From Sinonovacula constricta (taxonomy: Eukaryota > Mollusca > Bivalvia > Cardiida > Solecurtidae), in NCBI GenBank assembly GCA_007844125.1, contig CM017572.1:26741879-26805878 (forward strand): 64,000 nt of DNA, written 5' to 3'. The notes beneath the pieces are model-generated. The model did no database searches, was not told the DNA's origin, and was given only the letters and a program-made list of their open reading frames with translations. Positions 39,206 through 50,176 of this stretch are shown piece by piece; the first letter of the stretch is position 1, and each line of letters starts with the position of its first letter. The position numbers were made by a program, and so were the translations under genes.

Positions 39206-41430
39206 ATGAAGTCTCTGTTGGTGTCAGCACTTGTAGTAGGCATTGCCTGTGCCATTCCACAAAGTAAGTTCTCTTCATTTCTACCACTTGAATATACAAT
39301 GGTATAAAAGGAGTTTGTCTTCAAAACGCAACTTCGTAAATAAAGCACTTATGCTAGTTAAACCCACACATGCACATTTTTCCTAATGTTGTTTAATATA
39401 CACTTACATTTTATGTATGTATGTTGCGCGGCAAAAATTGATATCCGTAACTATTTTTTTTTTCATATTCGTATTTATTATTATATATATTATCGTGTTA
39501 TATTTTCCCACTCAAAATTCAAATTTCGCATTTTAATTCAACAGAGGGTGGATATGGGGGCAGTTATGGAGGCGGCCACGGTGGCGGTATGGGCGGTGGC
39601 TTTGGCGGTGGCTTTGGTGGCGGATTTGGCGGTGGATTCGGCGGTGGATTCGGTGGAGGTCATGGCGGTTCCAGTGGAGGATATGGTAACACCGGTAGCA
39701 GCAGCAAGCGCATCATCATCATCAAGGGCGGTAGCGGCGGTGGATCCAGCGGTGGGTATGGCGGTGGTATGGGCGGCGGCATGGGCGGCGGCATGGGCGG
39801 CGGCATGGGCGGTGGCATGGGCGGCGGCATGGGCGGCTACGGCGGCGGTAAAGGTATGTCCGGCGGTGGCGGTGGATTCGGCGGTGGATTTGGCGGCGGG
39901 TTCGGCGGCGGTATGGGCGGAGGTATGGGCGGCGGCATGGGCGGCTACGGCGGCGGTAAAGGTATGACCGGCGGTGGGTTCGGTGGTGGATTTGGCGGCG
40001 GATTCGGGGGTGGTCACGGCGGCAGCTCTGGTGGTGTATATGGCGGAAGCAGCTCTGGAAGCTATGGAATGTCCTACGGCAGCAGTGGTAAAGGGGGAAA
40101 TGGTGGCGGCTCTGGATTCGGCGGCGGGTTCGGCGGCGGTCTAGGTGGCGGATTCGGCGGTGGTGCTGGAGGTGGTTTTGGCGGCTATTCTAGCAGCAAG
40201 GGAGGCATGAGTGGAGGTATGGGAGGTGGTATGGGAGGCGGTATGGGAGGCGGTTTCGGAGGCGGTTTTGGAGGATACGGCGGGCAGTCCTACGGCGGTA
40301 GCAGTGGCAAGGGTGGATTCGGAGGTGGCTCTGGATTCGGCGGCGGACTCGGTGGCGGATTCGGCGGTGGTGTTGGGGGCGGTTTCGGCGGCGGTGCTGG
40401 CTACAGCAGTTACTCAAGTGGGAAGGGAGGACTCGGCGGCGGAATGGGCGGTGGATTCGGCGGTGGTATGGGTGGAGGTTTCGGAGGCGGCATGGGTAAG
40501 ACGTCATTTTATTTATGCTATTTACTTAGTTCTTAATAAGTTTTCTTATATTTATTAATGCAATTTACCAATATACTTTTTTAAACATGTTTTGGAAACA
40601 AGCTTATACAGTCTTATATAGGTAAATAAAAAAGGTCCTCTCAAAATTTTCACAGATATTTAAATTTTATCTACTACTAGACAAAGGCAAACAATGTAAA
40701 TCCAAATGTGACAAAAACACAGAGACGAGACAAAACACACATAACATATTAAATCACGGAATTAACAGCAATGTTCGTTCGTTCTTCAAACTAGTACTAA
40801 AATATTTTTTCGATTATAATTGACAGGCGGCGGATTTGGAGGCGGTTACGGGGGTGGTGCTAGTAGCGGTTCTTCTATGAAGAAATGTAAGTATACTGCA
40901 TATAATAACCATAATTTAAGCATTATCGTCAATATATCATTTCATTGTGTTAATACTATTACTAATGAAAAGTGATAGTAAAGGTTTATTCTATATGAAT
41001 GCTTTATGAAAAATAAGAAATGTTGTTATCTAAGCCAGGTCTTTTTATATCTTTTAACTTCCTGATAACATTATGAAGTATTCGTTTAGGTATTTGCTCA
41101 TAATTTTTTTGGGTGATTTATTGGTCCCAGTCATTATACGTTCATCGGGATCTTAATTGTGCTTAATGTAAATTCCAGACTTGAAATTCTCTTAAAAATA
41201 TCAGTTATCTTTTTGTAGCTTCGTTATTGCTGTCGATGAACCACACATCTTTTGTTTGCGCCGAGGTCATGTTGTTACCTTATTTTATTTATTTTGTAAT
41301 ATATCATAATAAGAAACTAGAAATGACGCAGAAAAACTAAAAACAGCCCAACACGGTATCGGTAAGATAAAAGTAAAAACACCTGCTCGTATATATACTT
41401 TACTATTTTCTTTTATTTTCAGACTATTAA
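39206..41430 (+). CDS. Secreted Gly-rich, shematrin-like protein, gene A
   Basis: Coding exons are 39206-39263, 39545-40495, 40827-40886 and 41423-41430, all with GT/AG junctions. They join to 1077 nt, 358 aa. The start lies six bases after the exon acceptor. Residues 1-16 form a signal peptide (MKSLLVSALVVGIACA). The rest is almost wholly GGGF, GGGM, GGYG and SSGK-type repeats, plus one SSSKRIIIIKGG segment about 55-65 residues in. The C-terminus is SSMKKYY, its last residues supplied by an eight-base coding part of exon 5. Shematrins of Pinctada mantle are Gly-rich secreted proteins ending in a basic run plus Tyr, so a shell-matrix role is the best guess. A byssal or periostracal Gly-rich protein is the alternative. 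All three coding introns are in phase 1, making the repeat exon symmetric. Ala/Val-rich open frames on the other strands are shadows of the GGN codons. Confidence 0.85.
40617..40765 (+). mobile_element. Fragment of the short element inside intron 4 of gene A
   Basis: The run from AAGGTCCTCTCAAAATTTTCACAG to AACACAGAGACGAGACA matches the 5' half of the element at 63430-63560. The hairpin core is absent. The same fragment is in gene B (48785-48930), so it predates the A/B duplication. Intron 4 here means the intron before the exon at 40827, counting the non-coding exon as exon 1 gives intron 3. Confidence 0.6.
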
Positions 41431-41621
41431 ACCCAGGACGACATGAATGACGTTAGACTGATACACGAGTTTCCAGACTGTAAGACAGACCCGAAGACAG
41501 ACCTTCACCTTTGACCTTCATGTACTCACATTGGTGGTAGAGTGTATTGTATAACCGTTTTGTACTTTTATATTGTATGACATCCTGTGAACTGCTTGTT
41601 TTTGTGCATGATATACTTCAT

Positions 41622-41627
41622 AATAAA
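41622..41627 (+). promoter_or_regulatory. Poly(A) signal of gene A
   Basis: AATAAA about 190 bp after the stop, in a stretch (GTGCATGATATACTTCATAA) conserved in genes B and C, which fixes the 3' end near 41645. Confidence 0.75.
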
Positions 41628-41693
41628 ATGATGAAGTAAACTCTGCATTATTCCTGTTTTTGTTTCCCCGTATTTACATGTATAATAATAATA

Positions 41694-42003
41694 TATGACA
41701 AAGTCCTATGAGCACTGCAACATATACCAAACTCTGAATGGCACAGAACAAAGGTATTTCACATGCAAGCCAAGCGAAAAGTAAAAACAAATTTCTGATG
41801 AGTCATTTAACGAAAAGAGCAAAGCCGACAGTTACCGCCTTGGAACGGTCAGTCGGCAATATGGACCGACTGGGGTGCTTAAACCGGTTTTACAGAGCTC
41901 TAACCTCGCACTTCCTGACGAGTTTCTCAAATTCAAGCAATGAAAAGAAAAACAATCTATTTAGGTAGAAAATCTCCATGCGCTGATATTTTCTATACGT
42001 TAA
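41694..42003 (+). mobile_element. Short element with hairpin core (unit A)
   Basis: A nearly complete copy about 70 bp beyond the poly(A) signal of gene A. The core arms CAGTCGG (41850-41856) and CCGACTG (41866-41872) pair perfectly. Present at the same place in unit B (49867-50176) but not after gene C. Confidence 0.75.
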
Positions 42004-43190
42004 GTCCAACTTTCACAAATCAGTATACTTAAAGAAATCAGAAACCACGTGTTCCAAATAAAACATACTAAGCAAATCATTTCTTTCGAATAAAGTTATT
42101 AAGAATTATACAGACCATATAAGAATGTATAGAAGTGCGGAACTATCGTAGGCGCACTCAAATGTCACATACAAGATTCCCGAGGTGATTCATATATTGT
42201 AGTAAAATACATTTATAATTATTTAGTACTATCGCAGATCTTATTTGTGTAAATGATAAATAATGAGACATTACACAAATGGAGAAAAACCAACAGTTAC
42301 CCCCATGAAATGAGAAGTTGGCAAAAGAACAACTTGGGTGCTTAAACACTGTTTACCGAGTTATCCAACTTTGACGATTTTCTCTTGTTCAAAGACAGAC
42401 CGGTAAATAAACGTGAGACAACAAACAGTTTGTACCGCCAGTGAAAGTAAATAACCGAGTAAAAGTACAACTAATTGAAATCATGAATATGACAATAATA
42501 AGATCAGTTCTATAAATATTATTTTGCTATATTTATGATTTATGTTCCTGATCCAAGATAAACTCTTTTTTTTTCGCCGAGGTTCTCGTTATTTACGTTC
42601 GATCTATTTATTTCGAATAAAATGTTGCATCAATGAAATGTGTGAAACAGTCGAAATTTTGTTTTTCGTAAATGGATATTACCAAAATGTACAATACAGA
42701 ACAAGATATTACATGTAACCGTTAATGCTGTATTACACTGACTGTCTTATGTCTTACGATTTTAATCATCTGGTCATGTTATACAACATTCTGTTTTTGG
42801 ACTAAACAAAGGCTTCGGTAAAGTGGACAATAATGCTCTTGTTTTACCCTTCTTTTTCTTTATTCCCCCTTTAGACGGCGATCTCAATGTTCTCTTAAAT
42901 ATTGTTAGTATTGTTGTAGTCTTAGTATAGTGGCATTTGTGATAAGAAGTGTGAAAGTGGCGAAAGAAGGGCAAAACAGACTAAATGTTTAGGAACGGGG
43001 ACATTTTTAAGGCACCACATGTAGTTTTTATTTAGAAGACGCTGACGAATACTTCTTCTTAGAATTATCCTTTGTTACTCTTGTATTCTCCTTCAACAGT
43101 CAAGCGGCCATTAAAGTTATAACTTTACTAAATAAACGTGTTATTTGGGAAATTGAATTAGGCATTGAATACTTATTTTATTTTTATTTG

Positions 43191-43223
<33 letters not shown>

Positions 43224-46080
43224 GTGGGCATTCTTTTGGAACGTGTTGCCTGTGTCATTACATGTATATTCGTTTGTTTTGGGTTTTGTTAAGCTTTAAT
43301 GACTTTTTTGTTAAATCGTCTAAAACGACCAATCTTTCATGTGATGCTCAACAGTTATGGGTAGTTGAATGGTCGTGGATTTACATTTTCTATGATGCAT
43401 ACATAGTTATTACAGTTTTATCTTGGCAAAAGTTGAGATATTGTTTCAAAAAAGATTTAAATAGAAAACGAACAAACTAGACGTCTCAAATTTCAACACT
43501 ATATTAAACCAACCACGATTTCAACTGATGGATACGTGACAAAAAGACTTTGTAACAACCGACTTCTAATGCACAGTTTTCCAATTTGAATGTTCCAACT
43601 GCATATACTGATAATTGGGCAGTTTCTATGTATACCCAGGTCATATTATTTGTAAAGAAGACCGATCGTTTACCACGTTTTAACATTTGCATTGATTAAA
43701 TTAACCTATTCATCTATTAAGAGTTATTGACAATGAGCATTGCTTAATCTGAAAAAAATAGTGATTGGTTGTATTATTGTCTACCATTAAGAAACAAAAA
43801 CAAAAGAAAGAATGGCCAATTACACTTTTTAAATTGTGGCAAATAATTTACATAAATATCTAAAGATGATTTTTTTTCATAAAAATTTAATTTCTTTAAA
43901 TATTAAAATATTTTCTTGTTCTGTCTATTGTGCCAAGTCACATACCTTTTCCTTCTATTACTATATGCATTAGTTACAATGTATATAGTCTGTAGCTGTA
44001 CAATAATTGGTCAATTTAGTTTAATAAGCATCTTCAATCAATTAAGTGAAAATTGTTATTTATAGCCATTTAAGCTTTATATTCTCTTTATAATTCTCAA
44101 CAAATGATATGATAATTTGCTATACAAATTTAAATAAACAATTGGCCTTGCTTAAGACTTTTTGCGTTTAAGTGCATTCTTTAAATCGGACATACAATAT
44201 TTTCCTTCCCATAACCTTTGGGCCATGTTACCTTCAAGGAATAACATCTAACATTAGCATTTAACAGAGAGTGTTAATTATATGTACTTAAATGTGACTC
44301 TTATAGGGTGCATTTTAATTACTTCTATAATATACATCACACATATCTACCTCTGTTGATACACTCAATAATCGAGTGATTTCTGTTTGTCAAGTGCACA
44401 TTGAAATTAGGCAGAAAACGACTTAAAATATACTGATCTGGTATCCTCGTCCTTTTAATGGTCTATACAAATCCATTGATATTCATTGTAAAGCTCCCTA
44501 TAGAGAACATTATGTGTGTTGTTTGTCATCAACCTCTACTTTGTAGTCTTTCTTTTACATTACACAAGTATAGAAAGTCCCAACATTTATTGCTTTTGAC
44601 CTGTCAGTCGTCAAAAAGACAGAATCAGCAGCTAAAGCGATTTACATTGCCTCACAATTCCTTAGTGTTTTCTTAAAGACAATCCGTGAAAGGAAAATTC
44701 AGAGAAAAGAAAACAGGGGGTCGCATTGCTGCACTTAGAAACACACGAAAACACTAGATTATTTAAAGATACAAACTACCAGAATCCGACCAAACAGTCA
44801 GATAAGGAGTATGCGTTGAATGCTAGTCAAAACTTTTACAAACTGAAGGCTTCCATCTGAGGCGTGAGAAGGGTGATTGTCTACACTAATATCAGCATTC
44901 TTGTGCAATTTTGGCTTTGTCAAATCCACTAACCAGGTTGTGAAGATTACACATGTCAGTCAGTCATGTCTTGTTATTGACTTAAGCAGCTTGTATTCTG
45001 TGATGTTCAAGCGTTTCTAAACTTTCCTGTTTGACTAGGCGAGCCTGCACCTGCTGATTAATTTACAATTATGAAACCCTTTCTTTTTCTTGAACAACAG
45101 TGTTTTGACAGGAATAAGGGAATATCCTTGCGGAGCGGTTTTTTATTATTTCAGTAGGAGTGTTCATCGTGTTTTCCGCTTACATATTTCTTCTATGGTG
45201 ACGACCAGGTTGACTTACCACCCATTTTCTTGTGTATTTACTCTCACTTCCGATGACTGCCTTAACATCTTCAGCCACACAACCTAGCATTAACAATGAC
45301 CATCAATTAGTCTGATCTGAACAACATAAGTTCTGGAAATTTTGATAATTTGTTCTCTAGCGTCTGCAGCAAAATCAGTAATGCTTCTTCTTATTTTTTC
45401 TTGTCAGTACTTTTGCCATATAACATTGAGATTTGCACGCTGTAGTTTTTAATGTCTGAAGCAGTCGCTATACATCTAGACAGTATACTCTTATGTTTGT
45501 AACAAGGAAAAAATACAATATTATTTTCTTGTTTATCAAAGATAATTCGTTACAAAAAGCTAAATCAAAATATGTCAAAAACGTAAAATAAATATATAAA
45601 TTTTAAACTCACATCGGCATAACCAAAGGAAAAAGTACAAGCACCTGCACTATCATCGCCATGGACATTCCAGAATGTTTCGTTTCAAACATAAACACAT
45701 GTTTTAAAACTTGTGCATTGGAGCAGATATTTCTCCCCTTTTACCTGGGCCATTCTTTTTTTAAGGTCACCTTTGTCTCACCGAGTACTGTCGAAATGTA
45801 TCTGCTCCTAAATCGATTAAAATCAAGTGAAGTTTTTAATGTATATGGAACTTAATACCAATACAATTTGCACAAAATACAGTTAACCACTTGTACTACA
45901 TCAGAGTGTCAAAGTTTGTTAATTAAACACCTAAATGTACGTGGATCATTTAGGTTGTTATCATTGTTATTATTTGAAGTATAACATGATCACTCTGTCA
46001 GTTAGTAAATTCAATTGCAATTGTTATATCCAATTGATTGGAATAATCAATTTATTTCATGTATCGTAGCGTTTATAAAT
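42004..46080. other. Non-coding downstream part of unit A
   Basis: No gene supported. A degenerate relative of the hairpin element lies at about 42240-42400 (CAACAGTTACCCCCATGAAATG...GGGTGCTTAAACACTG). A poly-T run at 43195-43223 is longer than its unit B partner at 51369-51386. From about 44040 onward the sequence is also shared with unit C (59820-63330). Confidence 0.6.
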
Positions 46081-46138
46081 GGAGGAATGTTGTTCTAGAG
46101 TATACTAGATTGAACGAAGTACTGTATACATCTGTCGC

Positions 46139-46310
46139 ACCGGAAATGGTAAACATAACTACACATACCAACATGTGATTACTTAATTTGAAATGATTAT
46201 AAAGATTTGATTTATTGGTTTCTCGTACAAGAGGTTTCTGGTCAGTATATAAGGGGAGAATGATCTGTTCGTAAATGCATTAGTCTTTTGACCGAGCATC
46301 GCCAAATAAG
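46139..46310 (+). promoter_or_regulatory. Promoter and non-coding exon 1 of Gly-rich gene B
   Basis: TATA box at 46245-46254 and an untranslated exon ending at 46310 before GTAAGCAG. Practically identical to gene A from about 46085 onward, so the core promoter was copied whole. Anything upstream of 46081 differs from gene A. Confidence 0.7.
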
Positions 46311-47365
46311 GTAAGCAGTTAGGCATCTTTGGTGCTTGAACACTTTTTAAGAAATGCGTATGTTTAGAATGTAAACGTCTTCTATTTGAATTGGATTTCA
46401 AGGACGCTTTAATAATTAAATATTTGCAATATTCAATGTTAGTTAAATAATTTGGTAAAAGTTGATAATTTTATAAATAACTGTATTGAGAAAGATTTTA
46501 ATAATGCCTCATTTTAACTGTTTTAGATGGGCGGATATATACCATTTGGATTTCAAGGTTTATGCCGAAATTTCGATGAGTTTTAACAAGACTTGATTTT
46601 GACAATTTTTATTACAAATTAAGATAAAGCAATAATACACTTTTATTTTAAACATTTTCCTATTGTGTTGTGGTACACGTAATCGAGGCCAAGACTTGCC
46701 TGGTTTTGTTTAACCCATCGCTGTAAAATGGTACGGAAGGTTATATTTGCCAGGTTAACATTACTGTTACATTATAAATTTAGCATACCTTCTGTTCTTA
46801 AGAAAGTATAGTCAATAATTCTTGTCAAAATAGAACAATCCTCGAGAGATCAATGTTTTGGACGGATGTGTTTCAGAAATTATAAAAAAAACTCGTTGTG
46901 ATCTCGTTTTACAATTGAACAACGTTTACCAATTGCAGAAAGTATCGACACAGTGTTATCGACACTCGCTGTCTCACTAGAGTTTTAATACTGTGCAATG
47001 TCAATGTTAATAAAATTTATTCTTTATCTGGAGTCCTTTATTAAACAACTAATTTGTAACTAATTTGAAACCAATTTTGTAACTTTTTGTCACCATTCTA
47101 GCACGACACAAGAGAATCTTGCGCCAATAGTGCAGATACATATCGGCCAGCTCCCGCAGAGAACTGTATGATAAGAATCGACACTATGCATTCCTTATTT
47201 TGTACTGGTACTTCCGGTTATCAGTTTTAGCAATAAACTAATACTCAACAATGCGTGATTTACATACTTTACAATCAATAGTATATTTTAAGAACATTGT
47301 CACTGAATTATACAGTATATGTATATTATTACTTATATGGGTGTGTGCTTTACTTTCAGCAAACC

Positions 47366-49603
47366 ATGAAGTCTCTGTTGGTGTCAGCACTTGTAGTAGG
47401 CATTGCCTGTGCCATTCCACAAAGTAAGTTCTCTTCATTTCTACCACTTGAATATACAATGGTATAAAAGGCGTTTGTCTTCAGAACGCCACTTCGTAAA
47501 TAAAGCACTTATGCTAGTTAAACCCACACATGCACATTTTTCCTAATGTTGTTTAATATACACTATCATTTTATGTATGTATGTTGCGCGGCAAAAAATA
47601 TTATATCTGTAACTATTTTTTTTTCATATTCGTATTTATTATTATATATATTATCGTGTTATATTTTCCCACTCAAAATTTAAATTGCGCTTTTTAATTC
47701 GACAGAGGGTGGATATGGGGGCAGTTATGGAGGCGGCCACGGTGGCGGTATGGGCGGTGGCTTTGGCGGTGGCTTTGGTGGCGGATTTGGCGGTGGATTC
47801 GGCGGTGGATTCGGTGAAGGTCATGGCGGTTCCAGTGGAGGATATGGTAACACCGGTAGCAGCAGCAAGCGCATCATCATCATCAAGGGCGGTAGCGGCG
47901 GTGGATCCAGCGGTGGGCATGGCGGTGGTATGGGCGGCGGCATGGGCGGCGGCATGGGCGGCGGCATGGGCGGTGGCATGGGCGGCGGCATGGGCGGCTA
48001 CGGCGGCGGTAAAGGTATGTCCGGCGGTGGCGGTGGATTCGGCGGTGGATTTGGCGGCGGGTTCGGCGGTGGTATGGGCGGAGGTATGGGCGGCGGCATG
48101 GGCGGCTACGGCGGCGGTAAAGGTATGACCGGCGGTGGGTTCGGTGGTGGATTTGGCGGCGGATTCGGGGGTGGTTACGGCGGCAGCTCTGGTGGTGTGT
48201 ATGGCGGAAGCAGCTCTGGAAGCTATGGAATGTCCTACGGCAGCAGTGGTAAAGGGGGAAATGGTGGCGGCTCTGGATTCGGCGGCGGGTTCGGCGGCGG
48301 TCTAGGTGGCGGATTCGGCGGTGGTGCTGGAGGTGGTTTTGGCGGCTATTCTAGCAGCAAGGGAGGCATGAGTGGAGGTATGGGAGGTGGTATGGGAGGC
48401 GGTATGGGAGGCGGTTTCGGAGGCGGAATGGGCGGCGGTTTTGGAGGATACGGCGTGCAGTCCTACGGCGGTAGCAGTGGCAAGGGTGGATTCGGAGGTG
48501 GCTCTGGATTCGGCGGCGGACTCGGTGGCGGATTCGGCGGTGGTGTTGGGGGCGGTTTCGGCGGCGGTGCTGGCTACAGCAGTTACTCAAATGGGAAGGG
48601 AGGACTCGGCGGCGGAATGGGCGGTGGATTCGGCGGTGGTATGGGTGGAGGTTTCGGAGGCGGCATGGGTAAGACGTCATTTTATTTATGCTATTTACTT
48701 AGTTCTTAATAAGTTTTCTAATATATATTAATGCAATTCACCGATATACTTTTTAAACATGTTTTGGAAACAAGCATAAACAGTCTTATATAGGTAAATA
48801 AGAAAAGGTCCTATCAAAATTTTCACAGATATTTAAATTTTATCTACTAGTAGACAAAGGCAAACAATGTAAATGCAAATGTGACAAAAACAGAGAGACG
48901 AGACATAACACACATAACATCTTAAATCACGGAATTAACAGCAATGTTCGTTCGTTCTTCAAACTAGTACTGAAATATTTTTTCGATTATAATTGACAGG
49001 CGGCGGATTTGGAGGCGGTTACGGGGGTGGTGCTAGTAGCGGTTCTTCTATGAAGAAATGTAAGTATACTGCATATAATAACCATAATTTAAGCATTATC
49101 GTCAATATATCATTTCATTGTGTTAATACTATTACTAATGAAAAGTGATAGTAAAGGTTTATTCTATATGAATGCTTTATGAAAAATAAGAAATGTTGTT
49201 ATCTAAGCCAGGTCTTTTTATATCTTTTCACTTCCTGATAACATTATGAAGTATTCGTTTAGGTATTTGCTCATAATTTTTTTGGATGATTTATTGGTCC
49301 CAGCCATTATACGTTCATCAGGATCTTAATCGTGCTTAATGTAAATTCCAGACTTGAAATTCTCTTAAAAATATCAGTTATCTTTTTGTAGCTTCGTTAT
49401 TGCTGTCGATGAACCACACATCTTTTGTTTGCGCCGAGGTCATGTTGTTACCTAATTTTATTTATTTTGTAATATATCATAATAAGAAACCAGAAATGAC
49501 GCAGAAAAACCAAAAACAGCCCAACACGGTATCGGTAAGATAAAAGTAAAAACACCTGTTCGTATATATACTTTACTATTTTCTTTTATTTTCAGACTAT
49601 TAA
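47366..49603 (+). CDS. Secreted Gly-rich, shematrin-like protein, gene B
   Basis: Coding exons are 47366-47423, 47706-48668, 49000-49059 and 49596-49603, joining to 1089 nt, 362 aa. Signal peptide, KRIIIIKGG segment and SSMKKYY tail are identical to gene A. Differences are few: a four-residue repeat insertion (an extra GGGM-type unit before FGGYG), Gly to Glu before HGGSS, Tyr to His and His to Tyr swaps in the repeats, Gly to Val in YGVQSY and Ser to Asn in YSNGKG. Frame, splice sites and stop are intact, so it appears functional. The role is inferred as for gene A. Confidence 0.85.
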
Positions 49604-49794
49604 ACCCAGGACGACATGAATGACGTTACACTGATACACGAGTTTCCAGACTGTAAGACAGACCCAAAGACAGACCTTCACCTTTGACCTTCATGTAATC
49701 ACATTGGTGGTAGAGTGTATTGCATAACCGTTTTGTACTTTTATATTGTATGACATCCTGTGAACTGCTTGTTTTTGTGCATGATATACTTCAT

Positions 49795-49800
49795 ACTAAA
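49795..49800 (+). promoter_or_regulatory. Variant poly(A) signal of gene B
   Basis: ACTAAA stands where genes A and C have AATAAA. It is a rarer, usually weaker hexamer, so gene B may be polyadenylated less efficiently or further downstream. Confidence 0.55.
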
Positions 49801-49866
49801 ATGATGAAGTAAACTCTGCATTATTCCTGTTTTTGTTTCCCCGTATTTACATGTATAATAATAATA

Positions 49867-50176
49867 TATGACAAAGTCCTATGAGCACTGCAACATATAC
49901 CAAACTCTGAATGGCACAGAACAAAGGTATTTCACATGCAAGCCAAGCGAAAAGTAAAAACAAATTTCTGATGAGTCATTTAACGAAAAGAGCAAAGCCG
50001 ACAGTTACCGCCTTGGAACGGTCAGTCGGCAATATGGACCGACTGGGGTGCTTAAACCGGTTTTACAGAGCTCTAACCTCGCACTTCCTGACGAGTTTCT
50101 CAAATTCAAGCAATGAAAAGAAAAACAATCTATTTAGGTAGAAAATCTCCATGCGCTGATATTTTCTATACGTTAA
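49867..50176 (+). mobile_element. Short element with hairpin core (unit B)
   Basis: Same insertion as at 41694-42003, carried along by the duplication; sequence nearly identical and the hairpin arms intact. Confidence 0.75.

Larger units (their letters stand above)
37927..46080 (+). repeat. Tandem duplication unit A
   Basis: The whole interval is repeated at about 46081-55070 with a starting offset of 8154 bp and only scattered differences. It contains gene A and about 4.4 kb of downstream non-coding DNA. Relative to unit B it lacks about 820 bp at position 44145. Confidence 0.9.

Noticed and set aside
39386..40558. Ala/Val-rich and Thr/Ala-rich frames overlapping the Gly-rich exons (also 47651-48731 and 57351-58188)
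   Set aside because: Off-frame shadows of GGN-rich codons; the Gly frame has a signal peptide, correct splicing and conservation in three genes.
41738..41968. 76-residue frame identical in units A and B (also 49911-50141)
   Set aside because: Lies wholly inside the hairpin-core element; its identity reflects the recent duplication.
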